Assembly (NCBI GenBank): GCA_014898425.1
Contig: RCSZ01000003.1
Span: 1,612,001-1,676,000 of the forward strand
DNA: 64,000 nt
Reading direction: 5' to 3'
From: Botryotinia globosa
Taxonomy: Eukaryota; Ascomycota; Leotiomycetes; Helotiales; Sclerotiniaceae
Below the pieces are notes generated by a model. It ran no database searches. It was not told the origin of the DNA and worked only from the letters and a program-made list of their open reading frames with translations. The position numbers and the translations under genes are program-made. Within the stretch, counting starts at the first letter, position 1; each line of letters opens with the position of its first letter. Shown here one piece after another: positions 22,976 through 35,503 of the stretch.

Positions 22976-24890
22976 ACAATGCAAGAACATTAACAACTTC
23001 ATATATAATATTGAAAATAAAGAAATCAACAAATATACTATACATAATAATTCCATCAATATAATCTCAAATAATATAGAATTTGATTTCATTAATAAAG
23101 GGATATTATATTTAGATATTACTTCTATTTTGAAAACAGAGATTTGTTTTGAATCTATAGAATATATTGATTTCAATCGAAAACTTATTCTACTAACCAA
23201 TTCTCAACATTATAATATACTCATTCTATTTTATTTTTATTTTTTTATTAAAATGATAGAATCAATTATAGAATAAATAAATTCATATATACAAATACCG
23301 AAAAACAAAGAATTATCGAATTTATAAATATTTTTATAATATCTGATTATAATAGATAAGGTTTATTTATATATAGATATATATATATATATATCGATTT
23401 ATATTAAATATATAATTGCAATTTATTGGGAATATAAAAATAATAAAAATAAATATGATTTTATATATTTTATATTATAGACTAGATTTGAAGAGATTTA
23501 TATAAGGTATTATATATCACTTTTTGAAATAAAAGATATTTTCGAAAAAGTGAAATTTCAATCTTTCAATTTATATTTCATATATTAATATACTTCGTTT
23601 TAAATCGATTTATTATTAAATTATATTCAAAATATCAATTTTTCAATATAAAGGCTTCAGAATCGAATTTCAATCAATAAATGTATTGTATAATATAACA
23701 ACTAATCAAAATATATTATATTTATTAAAAATAAATCTATATCTATAGGATTTAAGATGTGGGTAGTTGTAGATTAAGACTTTTTTATAATATAGATTTA
23801 ATATAAAATAGGAAAAGCGAATAGCTTTATGGGTATAATTATATCCCTTCTTTTGAAGTTGATAAATAGAGAAAAATGTATAAATAAAATATAAGCAATA
23901 GTTTTATATTTAATATAAAAGTTATTTAAAGTTTTATATTATTTTTATTTCAATAATCTTTTTGTTTTAATTAACTTTTTGGAGTATATATATTATTTAG
24001 GGTATACTATAATAGGGATATACCAATCGAATTCTGGAATTTACAAAAATTTGGTTATAAAAAAGAAAAACGATAATAAAAATAATAGTATATTATAAAA
24101 AATGATTATTTCTATAGTATCTCCTTCGAATTTAGTATATTATATAATATAAAAGAATAATACATTAATTTTGGCTCAATTTATAATATATAATGGGAAA
24201 GCTTTTATTTATAGGATATGAAAACAATCGAAATTTATTTCTTCAAAAGCTAAAACAATTAGAATTGTATTTGGAGATAATATAGAGAAAAAATTAGTTA
24301 TTCTGGTTTTTTTTGATAATTATAATTATAATATAAATATTATTGATATAGGGGATTAATTATATTTGTTTATACTAAAGTATTGATGAATATATTGTAA
24401 AGATTATTAAACTATAGAATAATAGCTTTTAATTATTATTTTAATCAATTACTATTTGATATATAAAGAAATAATATTGAAAGATAACAATACAAATTCT
24501 TTGAATTATATTAATTTTCGAAAATTAATCTTTCAAAAGTTAATTAATAAATTTGAATCTAAAGTCGAATAAACTTATTTAAATTAAGATTACAAAGATT
24601 GAATTCATAATTTTATATTATCTCTTTACTATTATTATATAAAAATATTAAAAAAAAAGGATTATTGTTATTATAGAAGAGGATTTTATAATAAGAATAG
24701 AATCGTTTTAAAAGAAAAATCTATTAATTTTAGATAAAAAGAAATGAAACAATAAAGTATATAGAAATATCAAGAATACAATATCTATTTATATAATAAT
24801 AATAAATGTTTCAATAATTATTATAAAATATAATCCAAATATTATAAGAATTCTTATAATCCTGATGATCTGATTAATTGATAAGATCCC
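22976..24890. other. AT-rich gene-free island
   Basis: Base composition shifts abruptly to very high A+T and back near 24890. No intact frame exceeds about 100 codons. This is the appearance of repeat DNA mutated by RIP in ascomycetes. I could not identify the parent element. No inverted or long terminal repeats are visible at its ends. Confidence 0.75.
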
Positions 24891-25559
24891 TGTTAAGCAA
24901 GGGAGCTCATTCTCAGTGGTATAGGGGATACGCGTAGAACGACGGTAGAAAATTCCTCGGAGCTATCACGACTGACTTTTTCTTACTCGGTACTATCTAC
25001 ACACTAGTCAGTACCTACACCACTACTCCCCGTGCAGGAGCCAGCATAGATCATCATCGCCAGCATACAGTAGTCAGAATAGTCAGGATAACAGCCTCAA
25101 GAGTCAAAACTCACAATCCGTTTCGGTAGTGAAAAGTTTCACTTGTCCCATTCAATCTAATTGGTTGTACTTATAACGCGAGATTCATGACTAATCATGC
25201 TTATACCAACATCCATGTACACATAAAGATGGAATATCGAAAATCTTTATGCATAACCTTAATATAATTGCCTGAAATCTGTGGAAGTGACTGAAACCGT
25301 GGACCGTTGTAAAATAAAAAAACTGCCAAAAGAAAGCAGCTTGTAGGTGAATGGTGTGAGTGCCATCGCGAAATTGTACCACATATTTATCATTCAAATC
25401 CTCTCTTTCTCTTTCTCTTTCTCTTTCTCTTGCAACTTCCACCGCCACCTTTCCCCTTGCCACCATTTCTTGACCTTCCCGTCTCTTGTTCCCCGCCGTC
25501 AGTAGTTCTCAACAACCTCTTTCCTGAGTGTTTTGAGATCTATTCGGATTCGATTCTGT
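24891..25559. other. Promoter-side intergenic of the FN3 gene
   Basis: Normal composition returns. A CTTTCT/TCTTTC pyrimidine tract (about 25400-25432) lies in the likely promoter of the downstream gene. No frame is supported. Confidence 0.5.
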
Positions 25560-28500
25560 ATGAACGCTGTCGACTACTACACCAGCTTGATTGACTGGGT
25601 ATTTAGTCATGCAAGAGTGCTCCACGAATACATGTTTTTAATCCAGTCGATAGTGACTTGTACGGCCCTATTCTGGTTCGTTGCACATCATTCAATCGAA
25701 CGGCAGAAACAAGCCTTGCTAACCTATTACCCTAAAGGCTGCTGAGGAGGGCATGGGAGGTTCTTTGGACCCCTCTACCACGACTTATTAGCATTTTAGG
25801 TGTCGAAGTCCCCGATCCGCCAGAGGTTTCTCTCGCCTGCATCAAGTCAGATGCCTTGACTTTACATTGGTCATCGTCGCCACCGAACAAAGGTGTGGTG
25901 CGGTATATTATCCAAGTGAATGGCGTCGATGGTGAGTTCTCCACAACGCATCGTACCTTGTCTGCCCTAGTCGCGCTAACATTCTATCATTAGTTGGCGA
26001 ATCTACCCAAGGAGAAACGGTCATTATCGAAGGGCTCAAGCCAGGTAATTTTTACAATGTGAGAGTGATTGCGGTTGGCACGCAAAATTTTCAGGCCGGG
26101 AGTAGAGTTATACGGTTGAGAACTTTGGGTCGAGATGGACTCCCACGCCATGGAGTAATCAGGAATGAAGCCGATCTGTCGAATGAAGACCAACATGATG
26201 CTGGCGGAGAAAATTTACCCACGGTTCGAGCCCACGGAGTGTCAGCCGACGGCACCAATCCTCCTGCAGCTACCGTGCAGGTTGTCGTACGAGAATCGAG
26301 CGTTTCCCATCCTAGCCAGAGAAGAAACACCGTAGGTAGAAAACACTCACAATCAACAGCTACCGCTACCGCCGAGAACTGGCCTGCCTCGAATGCTCAA
26401 CCTTTGAATGCGAGCCGAGAGACGATCCAAGAGTTGCAGGAACAACAAGATAGGATCCAGAAGGAGCTCGAAGATGTGATTGCGCAAGGTCTGAAGGAAT
26501 CTGAGGAGATCAAACATCAGATCCTTCTTTTATCCGAAGATAAAGATAAAAAGACAGAAATGGTCAAGGACAAGGAGGAAGCGAGCGAGACGTTGAAAAA
26601 AGAGGTCAAGAACCTCGAGGTCAAAAACCGACAAGCACAATCGCGGAAGACGGCGTTACAAAAGAGTTTACAGGCCAAGCAGGTAGAGAGAAAGAAGATG
26701 CAAGATGAACAAGCACGTTGGAAGAAGGAGATGAAGTCGATGGGCGCTGAGATGGAGTCCTGGAGTCGCGAGGCAGAGGAGATACGCACGTCGACAGAGG
26801 CGAAATGTGAGGAGCTTCGTGAGAATATTCGAAACGTTCAAGATTTGATCACAAAATTTACGCGTGAAGTCGCGGAGAAAGGGTTGTTGGTCAAGAGCCT
26901 AGAAGAGGAAAGGGAGGGCCTTGGAATTGGGCTGGATGACGATCAAGCCCGTGAGTGGGAGGCTTTAGAGAGGAGAAATGATGCTCAGTGGGAGGCAGAA
27001 AGCAGAACGCAACACGCTATTGCGCAAGACTACAGTCAACGGCTGGAGCGACTTGAGAACGAACTACAAGCTGCACAGGCCAATTTCACAGCGCTTTATG
27101 CCCGGTTACCAAGCAATCCAAACGATCTCATGAATCACGCAAATTCATCAGGAGTTGATTTCGACCCGAATGGACAACACGGAAGAGCCAAATCTCGAAG
27201 ACAACGCACTCGCAAGAGCCGCACGAATACGGTTTCATCTACTTCTGGCTATGCAATGGCCGAGTCCCAATATTCAAGTACTGGTATGTTCAACAACTTC
27301 AACTTAATGAGCTCACCCGCTTATGCGGCCGCTCCATATTTGAATCTAGCTATGAGTAATGATACTACGATGGCTTCGGCTTCGGGTCACTCGGGAGGAA
27401 TGAGCGAAGCTGATATCCAATCGCTCACTGCCGGGGCACCGCTTAGTCCGACAGCAACCATGCTATTACCTTCAACTCTTTTTAACGACGATGAGCTTCA
27501 AGGTGCTGATGAGGAAGGCCCTGAATATATGTCAGAGTTGCATCATTCATATAGTCCACCACAGCGGCATAATGATGCACAATCTCCAGGGTCTAGTCGC
27601 TCTGCTAGTCTAATGTCAAGTCCTCACGCATCATCACAAAATCTCGCAAAGTATGGCGTTACACATCATGACTATGCTCTCGATGCCGATCGTAGCTCGC
27701 TAGGTTCACCTTCATCAAAGTTTGGAGTAATTGGATCGCCAGCACGAGCCGGTCAATCAACATCTCATAGGAATTTTGGCAGCATGTTTACTTCTCTTCG
27801 AAAATCTGAGAAGGCCCCTCCAGATGGACTCCCTCTTGGTAGTTTGAAAGGCCAAAGTCATTCATTTCCACGTTCCACTGATGAACCGGAGACTCCCAAC
27901 AGGGCTCGTCGCATAAGCTTTTCATCCGGCTGGGGGAATGTCTTTCAACGCAGCGCTACAGTTGGTGGTGACTCTTACGAGGGTAATGCACCTGCTCCCG
28001 CTCGTCCAAATGGTCGGAGACAACTTGGGTTTAGCATGTTTGGGTTTAGAAATGAGGAGACAAACCATCTACGTTCTGCTCGTGACCCTAGTAGCCCTCG
28101 TCCGACGTCCATTGCCTCTTCTGATCTGCCACGCCCATCAACGGATAGTGCGCCATTCGGGTGGGGTCCCGGAGCTGATGGGTCCGTAAACAAAAGCCCA
28201 CTTGTTACCGATTGGTCTGTGTCGGCTCCACCAACTTGGTCCAGCAATCCATCGAGAAGGCCTAGTTTCCAACATGGCTCCTCTAGTGCACTAGCTTCTG
28301 AGATTTTGAGTGGTTCAGACGAATATTTCTATGAAGATAACATCCACTCGAGTCCACCTCCAAACCTGGGGGCTATTGGCACTCGGCCTCCTTCATCGCA
28401 CAACTCAGTTCTACCTAAGCTCAACCCTAATGCGCCAAAATTTGAACTTCCTCAAACGAGTGAGCCTGTCTTTTCTCGTCTTCTGAGAAGTAAAGGTAAA

Positions 28501-29067
28501 GGCAAGGCTCCAGATCAGAATACCGAATCCTTTGACCCTACCTATGATACCCCTCATCCCATTACCTCTTCTCCATCTGAATCGAGAAAGTCCCGAGACT
28601 CGCCATCTATCCACACCCAAAATAGTGTGGCCGAATCAATTGATAGCTTGGATAGGACCAAAAGTAACACTGCATCTGATATTGCCGGAAGCGCGAAAGG
28701 AGAATCATCCTTCACAAAGCTCCTCCGTAAAGGTAGTTCGAGTAAATTCGGCTTAGGAGGCAAAGACTCAATTTTTGGGAGGAAAAAGGGGGGAAGTAGT
28801 ACGGCTGCTTCGGATCACAATGATAGAGATGAAGGGTTGGATGACCTTGGTGATTCTTTGGTGATTGGAACTGGGGGAGAAAGTGCAACTAGTAGTCCAA
28901 GGATTGGCGGATTTGAAGGAAGTGATGGAAAAGCAAAGGGCGCGACTAGAGAAAGAAAAAGCTCGACGTGGGGTAGATTCCAAAGGAAGAAGAGAGAAAG
29001 TTCGGAAATAGAGAGGAGTGAGAGGAGTGAGGCGGAGACAACAGGTACGGAAGATGAGCATGAGTGA
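25560..29067 (+). CDS. Fibronectin type III / coiled-coil fungal protein (frame slips in exon 1)
   Basis: Exon 1 runs 25560-25931 and exon 2 25994-29067; the 62-bp intron has a GTGAGT donor and is phase 1. Conceptual length is about 1147 residues. An N-terminal membrane helix (LIQSIVTCTALFWFVAH) is followed by a fibronectin-III domain (VEVPDPPEVSLACIKSDALT, LHWSSPPNKGVVRYIIQVNG, GLKPGNFYNVRVIAVG). A long coiled coil follows (roughly residues 240-450, rich in KEEVK and QLEE heptads), then a Ser-rich disordered C-terminus of about 650 residues. Such proteins are widespread in Pezizomycotina; their function is not established. Continuous reading needs two one-base corrections near 25733-25736 and 25748-25751, in AAA and GGG runs. 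Without them exon 1 ends at TGA 25743-25745. Either assembly errors or a recent loss is possible. Confidence 0.82.
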
Positions 29068-30578
29068 GTATGCGCCATCGACTTAATTTCCTCAAGCGAG
29101 TGGGAATGTAGGGGTTGAGCATCGGGGGAAGGGGAGGGAGTTTACGAATGATATGGTTCTCACTATTCATATATACTCGTATACTCGTATGCTCAGATAC
29201 TAGGATATTGTATCCGTGAGGCATACACAGCATTTGCAAAGCGTTTGTTGATTTGTTGACTGGAAATCGTTAGCGTTGCATGCATACCTATATAGTAAAA
29301 GCAAATTTTTTGATTTACATATAAGACTTGAGTTTTTGTGGCCATGTGGTTGCTGATTTCATGTGTTTTTCTCGGGAGTTTGTTTTTAGATGTGTTGATG
29401 GGGAGAGGTGAGGATAAGTATTATATGTGTAGGTTTCTTAGGAAGTGTAAAGTGTAGAGTGTAGGTAAGCTTTATTCATGCATTCTTCCATGCATTCTTC
29501 CATTCATTCTGCCTAGGTAGTGAGTGGTAAGAGTAGTAGTAGTAATAGTAGTAGTAGCAGGAGTAAAATTCTTGGTCGATTCAGTCTATCTATCTATCTA
29601 TCTATAGCTTGCTTATGCTATGCCGACCATGCAATTGCGATTTTGATGCGTTTATATGTGTGTATTTATCTACATGGGTGTGTGAAGGGGGTTTTTAGGA
29701 GGGATGGGAGGGAGGGAGGAAGGAGAAGGAGAAGGAGAGATATTCCATTTATATATTCTATATCTACAACCACAAATCTTCAAAGAAGCTACTTGCTTGC
29801 CTGTTATAGATGGATAAATAAATACCTAGACACCCGAATAGAACAAGTTTTATTCAATTATCATTCATCCATTCAACTACTCAATTACTCGATCAGTTAT
29901 CGAGTCCTCAAGTATAGCAAGCGAGAAAATAAAAAATGACAAGACGAATCCCATCTAATTCAATCCACTCTAATACGTAAAAATAGCTTTCAGTAAAATA
30001 TCTTCTCCAAGGTCCTTTTCTTCTCAACCAATGAACTCCAACTCCAACAAAAAATGAAAATTCAAGGGAAGAACGATCAAATCTCGTATTTCACAAGGCA
30101 AGTACATCTATCCAATGCAGCTCTTTTCACAGGGCAACAAGCCATAATAATCATAATTACATACCCACCTACCTCCAGCTCTACATTGCATTTCATTCCC
30201 AAGCCTTTCTCAACAAAAAACAAACAGAAATACTACATCTTATCTAGATATTCCATCAAACATTTTGGAACCATACCATAGCAGTTCCCGAAATAGCCCT
30301 ACACATACATAGACATTCATAATCATTCACATACCCATTCCCAGCCCACAACATCCCACACGAATCAAGTACCTGTACCCCTCCTCCCCCTCCTAAACCA
30401 AACAAAAACCAATCAACTCCAGTCAACTCGAAAGTCACAGCAGAAATATTCCCTCTTCTCCGTATGTCGAAGACTCTTTGCAGAATTGTGTTGTTTACCT
30501 ACAAGACGAGATCCTGATCCTCTTGATGAATGTTCAGACGATACCGTCTCTACGGAATACTCATTATCGATTTGTCCT
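29068..30578. other. Intergenic with simple repeats
   Basis: Contains TAG/GTA trinucleotide runs (29532-29562), a TCTA run (29586-29606) and ATTC/CCATGC tracts. The frame at 29520-29939 derives from these repeats. No gene is supported, although an upstream exon of the next gene could lie near 30440-30480. Confidence 0.45.
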
Positions 30579-32294
30579 ATGTCTTCAATATCGATTTTAG
30601 ATGCGGGAGGAGTAGGAAATCCTTCTCTTCAAAGTGTAACAGAGACAGGAAATGCCGTTCCAACGACTTCGATTCCAAATATAACCGAGATCAGAGATGC
30701 AGCTCCTATCGAAAACAACAACACCAATACTTTGAACGAGACAAGTCTAGCAGAAGGCGAAACCAACCCATGTGAAGATCTCAGCCTTGCTCAGCCATCG
30801 AGATTGATCGAACAGAGAGATGTTCAACTTGAAGCCCCGCATGATAGTAGCGTGTCTATCACTTCACAATCATTTCCTCCGTTGCCCCTAGTAAATTTTA
30901 CTTGGAGTTTTTTTACCACGATTCCCCCGACAGTTCCCCATCCAGTTTTCATGACGGTTCCCACGATATTTCCCACTCCAGTTCCGATCACAGCGGATAC
31001 TCTAGTGAACACCACAGTGAACACTGAAGTTCCTACCGAAGTTCTCAGTGCAGTTACCAATACAGTTCCAATTACAGTGGATACTATCGTTTCCACTACA
31101 GCAGAAAATACAGTGGATACTACGCTAGACGAATCCGACCTTCCACCAGCCGACGACAAGCAACCGTTTCTTCCCATTATAGTGGAAACTACTATAGTAG
31201 ACGTATCCGATCTTTCGCTGGTTGATGAAAAGTCTCTTCCCATTACAGTGGAAACTACTACAGTAGATGAATCCAACCCTTCACCAACCGACGACAAGCA
31301 ACCATTTCTTCCCATTACAGTGGAAACTGCTACACTACAAACTACAGTGGAAACTGCTACAGTAGAAACTACATTGGAAACTGCTACAGTAGAAACTACA
31401 TTGGACACTAAAGAAGACGAATCCAACATTCCACCAACCGACAACCAGCAACTATCTTTCCCCTACACGATATATAACTTTACCAAATCCGACTTAGTGG
31501 TATCTGAAGTCAGTGGGATTGACGAGGAGGAGCAATATCATAACACCATGGAGATCGTCGGCGAAGCTTGCGGCAAATGCTCAAAATGTACGAGTAACAA
31601 TCGTGCTCAGGATTTGATTGATACGATTATTGAATTAAAGTTCCCAGACTTGGATAGCGCCCTGTTTCGGGATGGGATTCTGAGTGAATTAGGATTCGAA
31701 GACTACTGGAATGAGCTCATAGTGACCAAGGTCGAGGTCAGGGAAAGCCATAAGAAGTATGAAAATTGGTACGCAAAGGTATGGGAAGATATCGAAGCGA
31801 ATAACGAACTGCCAGCTATTTCAAAGCCTATCGAAAAAGAGTTTGCTCAATCTCGAGATTTTAGACGGATCTTGGCAGCTAAACAACCCCCGAAATGTAG
31901 GCGGAGAAAGAAGGAATTACTTCTTTTCGTCATGAGAATGCGGAGAATTCGAGGAAAGCTAGAGCAACGCCCCCAGACGCAGAAAAAACAAGAAACGCAA
32001 ACGATAGACACGAGTGCAAAAAAGAACAGCAAGACTAGAGACCAGGAGAAGAGGAGGAAACTTAGGGAGCGAGAAGATAAGGTCGCGGCCAAATTGTGGC
32101 ATGATACATTTGAAGATATAAAAAAGGCGGCGGAAAAATCATATACATGGGAGATTAGTCAGTTATCGCGAGGGAGCACGTCTTTTAAAAAAGTCCGCAC
32201 TCCTGAAAGTGTTTATTCGGAGTGGGAAGAAAGATTATTTGTCCTACTATTTATCGACATTCGGCAATTTGTTTCAATGGTGAAGTCGAGCTAG
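30579..32294 (+). CDS. Val/Thr-repeat protein with charged C-terminus
   Basis: An intronless frame of 571 residues from the ATG at 30579 (MSSISILDAGG). The frame is open back to 30486, so a missing first exon is possible. Residues about 130-300 are a degenerate repeat of PITVETTTVDES-type units separated by SPTDDKQPFLP blocks, encoded by a minisatellite. After it comes a segment with CGKCSKC (residues about 330-345), then an ordered-looking part (AQDLIDTIIELKFPDLDSAL, ELGFEDYWNELIVTKVE) and a long Lys/Arg-rich region (RRRKKELLLFVMRMRRIRGK, KTRDQEKRRKLREREDKVAA) ending in aromatic helices. No family is recognised. It may be nuclear from the basic blocks. The coherent two-domain composition argues for a real, probably lineage-specific gene. 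Confidence 0.6.
   Translation: MSSISILDAGGVGNPSLQSVTETGNAVPTTSIPNITEIRDAAPIENNNTNTLNETSLAEGETNPCEDLSLAQPSRLIEQRDVQLEAPHDSSVSITSQSFPPLPLVNFTWSFFTTIPPTVPHPVFMTVPTIFPTPVPITADTLVNTTVNTEVPTEVLSAVTNTVPITVDTIVSTTAENTVDTTLDESDLPPADDKQPFLPIIVETTIVDVSDLSLVDEKSLPITVETTTVDESNPSPTDDKQPFLPITVETATLQTTVETATVETTLETATVETTLDTKEDESNIPPTDNQQLSFPYTIYNFTKSDLVVSEVSGIDEEEQYHNTMEIVGEACGKCSKCTSNNRAQDLIDTIIELKFPDLDSALFRDGILSELGFEDYWNELIVTKVEVRESHKKYENWYAKVWEDIEANNELPAISKPIEKEFAQSRDFRRILAAKQPPKCRRRKKELLLFVMRMRRIRGKLEQRPQTQKKQETQTIDTSAKKNSKTRDQEKRRKLREREDKVAAKLWHDTFEDIKKAAEKSYTWEISQLSRGSTSFKKVRTPESVYSEWEERLFVLLFIDIRQFVSMVKSS
31178..31412. repeat. Coding minisatellite, GTGGAAACT-type units
   Basis: Imperfect units containing ACAGTGGAAACTACTACAGT recur at several phases inside the Val/Thr-repeat gene, with shorter units (about 24-30 bp) tandem near 31325-31400. 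All copies keep the reading frame. Confidence 0.8.
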
Positions 32295-33736
32295 GACCCG
32301 ACAGAAATACATTGGAAGAGAATTGGTAACATACATCAAGGGTTAAGCCAAAGTACTGCGGAAACATTAGCATGAACTTGAAAACAGATTCTGGGGCAAG
32401 AAAAAATCTAGTTAATTCATGCATAGCGTTATTCTACCATTGACTGTACATAAAAATAGCAATTCGCTCTCACCTCCGTTGGACCAACTTCATTGAGAGC
32501 GGTTGATAGCGAGGATATATATAATCATATCAGCGTCTATCAGCATGTTCGTATGATGATCAAAACGAATCACTAGAGAAATGTGATGAACCACAAGCTA
32601 GCTCAAGTATCAGATGAGATGTAGTAGATGCCCAACATTCAGACGGGAAATGCAGTGAACGAAACGATGTCAGCAACGGTGGTCTAAAAATGACTGTGGT
32701 GATGGTAACTAGTAGAGTCGATAGGCTTCTGTGGCCGTTCCTCCTCAATTTGGCACACCGGATGTATGATTAACAGACACTGAGAAATCAATACAGCGAA
32801 AATTTGCATAATGTTAGGTGTATCGCGTGTGGCCTATAAGAAAGTTTGAAAGGCATAGTGCCGTACCCATACATGGAAATAATACACGTAAGAAAAGAAA
32901 TGCAGCGTGAGTGATAGAGACTGCAACCGATGTGTCGTGTGCTGGAATACTCAGCACCCAACTTCAACAATCACTTTCCTTTGCAAGAAGTGAACATGAT
33001 AAGGTGTGTTCAAATATTTTGTTATTGATGAAACGGTATCGTTACATGACAATTCTTTCGCTATGGTTTGAATGGTTGTCTGGTGGTGTTGATCAGATAT
33101 AGTGGTGGTTGCAGTTGTAGCAAGACTCAGGATACAAATGGAAAGGCATATTTATGCAAATGCGCTTCTTGCGCTTCTTCTAGTGTGTTGAAACACGCCC
33201 TCTCGTAATCATAAGCGCCGGGGTCTTTAATGCATACGGAATATAATCAATAACATTGCTGCAGTTCCTAGAATAGCTGAAGGATTTTAAGTTTTTCATT
33301 GCAACCACAAGCTCAAATCTGTTGAAAAAGAAAATCAGTTCGACACGAACAAAAGTCTGCAGGTTATTCAAACCTCATTGAGACCCACGATTAGTTTCAA
33401 CATCTTGGATAATATGACGAATTTGCATTCGTCCCTTCTCTACCTCAAACAGGCCTCGTCCCCGGAAGATAGCGCAGACGGAGAGAGGATGCATATATAA
33501 CAAAGGTAATGCAATACCCTCAAAAGGCGTATCGAGAAAGAAAGAAAAAACAGATCAATTCCACACAATTCGACGTCTACAACAATTTAAAGTATTCAAA
33601 AAGCTTACAAACAGAACTTGCTGCTGTGGTCTGTAATGGTACGTCCAGTGGGGGTTCCATGAAACTATTTATCAATAGTCATCTCTGACATCGAGTAGGC
33701 TCTGAGCATAGGGGGGAAAACTATTCATTGACTTCA
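32295..33736. other. Intergenic
   Basis: About 1.4 kb. Several short frames on both strands lack starts, domains or splice support. Nothing recognisable is seen. Confidence 0.4.
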
Positions 33737-34023
33737 ATGGATACAAACAACAACACCCTCATTGGCGCCTTGTCCCATGATGATGTGATTCAGATAGTTT
33801 TTGGTACTATAGCCACAGTAGTGGGAGTTTTTAGTGTAGTATTGGCATGGGTGGCATGGAGATCGCATAGGGCGCAGACTGAGCGGAATTCTTTCAACGA
33901 AGGTATGATTTTGCCTTCCATTTGACGAAATTTTGTAAAGTTATGCTGACGTATCTGATAGCTCCATCTTCTGACACATTCGAGCTTCGCCTGGTGGTCA
34001 CAAATACAAACAACATAAGATAG
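33737..34023 (+). CDS. Small single-span membrane protein
   Basis: Exons 33737-33902 and 33962-34023 encode 75 residues; the intron is 59 bp (GTATGA donor, TATGCTGACGT branch, TGATAG acceptor), phase 1. The N-terminus MDTNNNTLIGALSHDDVIQI precedes one hydrophobic helix (VFGTIATVVGVFSVVLAWVAW), followed by a basic turn RSHRAQTER and a short tail that ends NTNNIR. The layout (short polar head, helix, basic stop) implies type III insertion with the C-terminus inside. Function is unknown. It is too short for family assignment, but the clean intron and the HDDVIQIVFG block support a real gene. A further frame at 34048-34263 might be an alternative 3' exon. Confidence 0.6.
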
Positions 34024-34335
34024 GCTGCTAAAAAAAAATCAAAAATCATGTGTAGCAGATTCGGTGTTATTAGACTCAGTTTAGTCAAGCTATTGACAGA
34101 AAATATGAAGAATCTTGTGGACTTGGGAAGAGTGTTTATGGATACACTCGGAAATATTGGAAACTCATGTAATCAAGATCCGTACTTACTTAGCCGCAGA
34201 CAATACATGGCTGTGACTGATAGTACGAGTGAGACATCGACTAAAACCAGCTCGATAGACTAAATTGTTTTTCAATCCATCATTCTTCCTGAATTGCCAG
34301 ACAAATCGCGTACCCGTCTGAGGTAAAGCATTTTC
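34024..34335. other. Intergenic, convergent spacer
   Basis: An open frame at 34048-34263 (Met-rich start, no domain) is unsupported on its own. Nothing else is seen. Confidence 0.35.
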
Positions 34336-35503
34336 TCACAACCCGAACAGGCTTTTGCCTTCCGTAATACCCACAGGAAGGGGCACGTTGGTAACAACAT
34401 TACCAATCTTTGCTTTGACTTCCTCTGTCTTTATTTGAATCTGCTTTACTTTCATCAATTCGTTGGCTGTCAATCGCTCAGTAGCTTCAATAAGTTCTTG
34501 GGCCGGAGGCAATAGTGTCCACGCAATGCTAACATGAAATGCGTCTGATAAATCAGCCATATCATCGAAAATATCTTTTTTTTGCTGTGTCTTGCCCCTG
34601 AAAGATTTGCCGTGTTGAGAGTGGTGAGCACCTTTTGCTACTTGCCGACCATTCACACTTGTTCTAGAATTTGCGTACAGGGGCGGTTGTCCAAATTCTT
34701 CCACGACTTTATTACTCACGTGAAGTAATTTGTTCAAGGCATTGCTTTCCGGTGTGTTGACGCGGAGAACCAAAAACCATCGAGTCTTTTCATAATTAGG
34801 AACCCACGCTAATCCAGAGAAAGCCATCTCAAAACTTAAAATTGATTAGTCACGTGTAACCCCTAATTCAACCGGACAATGGACTTACGGACGCACTCCG
34901 GAAGACTTTATGACTTGTTCGAATGCAGTCAAGAAGGTATCTTTAACATCTTTGGAAAAGCCAATTGATCGTGAAAGACTGACGTGTAAGGGAAGAGGTA
35001 CCCCAAGATCATTCGATAAAAATGTTTGAATGTCGTGGGTTTTGAACGACTCAACTTTTGAGATCAAGGATGATATCAGATCAAATTCTATAGTCAAAGG
35101 ATACCCTCGATTGAATTAGCGAAACGAGCTTGACAAGAAGGTTAAACCAAGGCATTCATCGGTACTCACACTCAATATAAATATGTGTTGGCCAATTACC
35201 CTCAATATGAGGAGTCACTCTTTTTCTTCCTCCGTGTAAGCTTGGATCATCTCTTGTACTGTTCCTCACGGCTGAGGCATAAAGATCATGAAATTTCGAG
35301 GGCAGTGGAGGTAAATCTGACGAGGATGAAGAAATGTGTCGCTTTCGCTTTGAATTATTTGAATTGGAAGTTTTGGTGGTGACATTCTTTTCACCATCTT
35401 CACTGTTGTGTTCACTGTTGTGTTGATTGAGTTCATTGTCATGAGGAAGGTCTTCATCTACCCCATCTTCCTCGTCGGACGACATATAATCGACCAGGGC
35501 CAT
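34336..35503 (-). CDS. USB1: U6 snRNA phosphodiesterase Usb1
   Basis: Three exons (35503-35170, 35105-34889, 34834-34336) encode 349 residues; the introns are 64 and 54 bp. Usb1 is a nuclear 3'-5' exonuclease of the 2H phosphoesterase fold that trims the oligo(U) tail of U6 snRNA and leaves a terminal phosphate. The two catalytic motifs are visible: LPLHVSLS with His152 and Ser154, and DAFHVSIAW with His284 and Ser286. Other family blocks are [20 protein letters not shown] (spanning intron 1) and [19 protein letters not shown]. Residues 1-75 are an acidic, Ser/Asn-rich variable head with KRKRH that may direct it to the nucleus. Between the motifs lies a Lys/Gly/His-rich insert ([17 protein letters not shown]) longer than in yeast. 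Confidence is high. Confidence 0.93.

Noticed and set aside
22976..24890. Mitochondrial DNA insertion
   Set aside because: Very AT-rich like fungal mitochondrial DNA, but no mitochondrial gene or RNA block is recognisable.
29520..29939. 139-codon frame rich in Ser and Arg
   Set aside because: Built on TAG/AGT and GGA repeats with an arbitrary start.
34048..34263. Separate 71-codon gene after the small membrane protein
   Set aside because: No domain and it may be only 3' untranslated sequence of the 33.7-kb gene.
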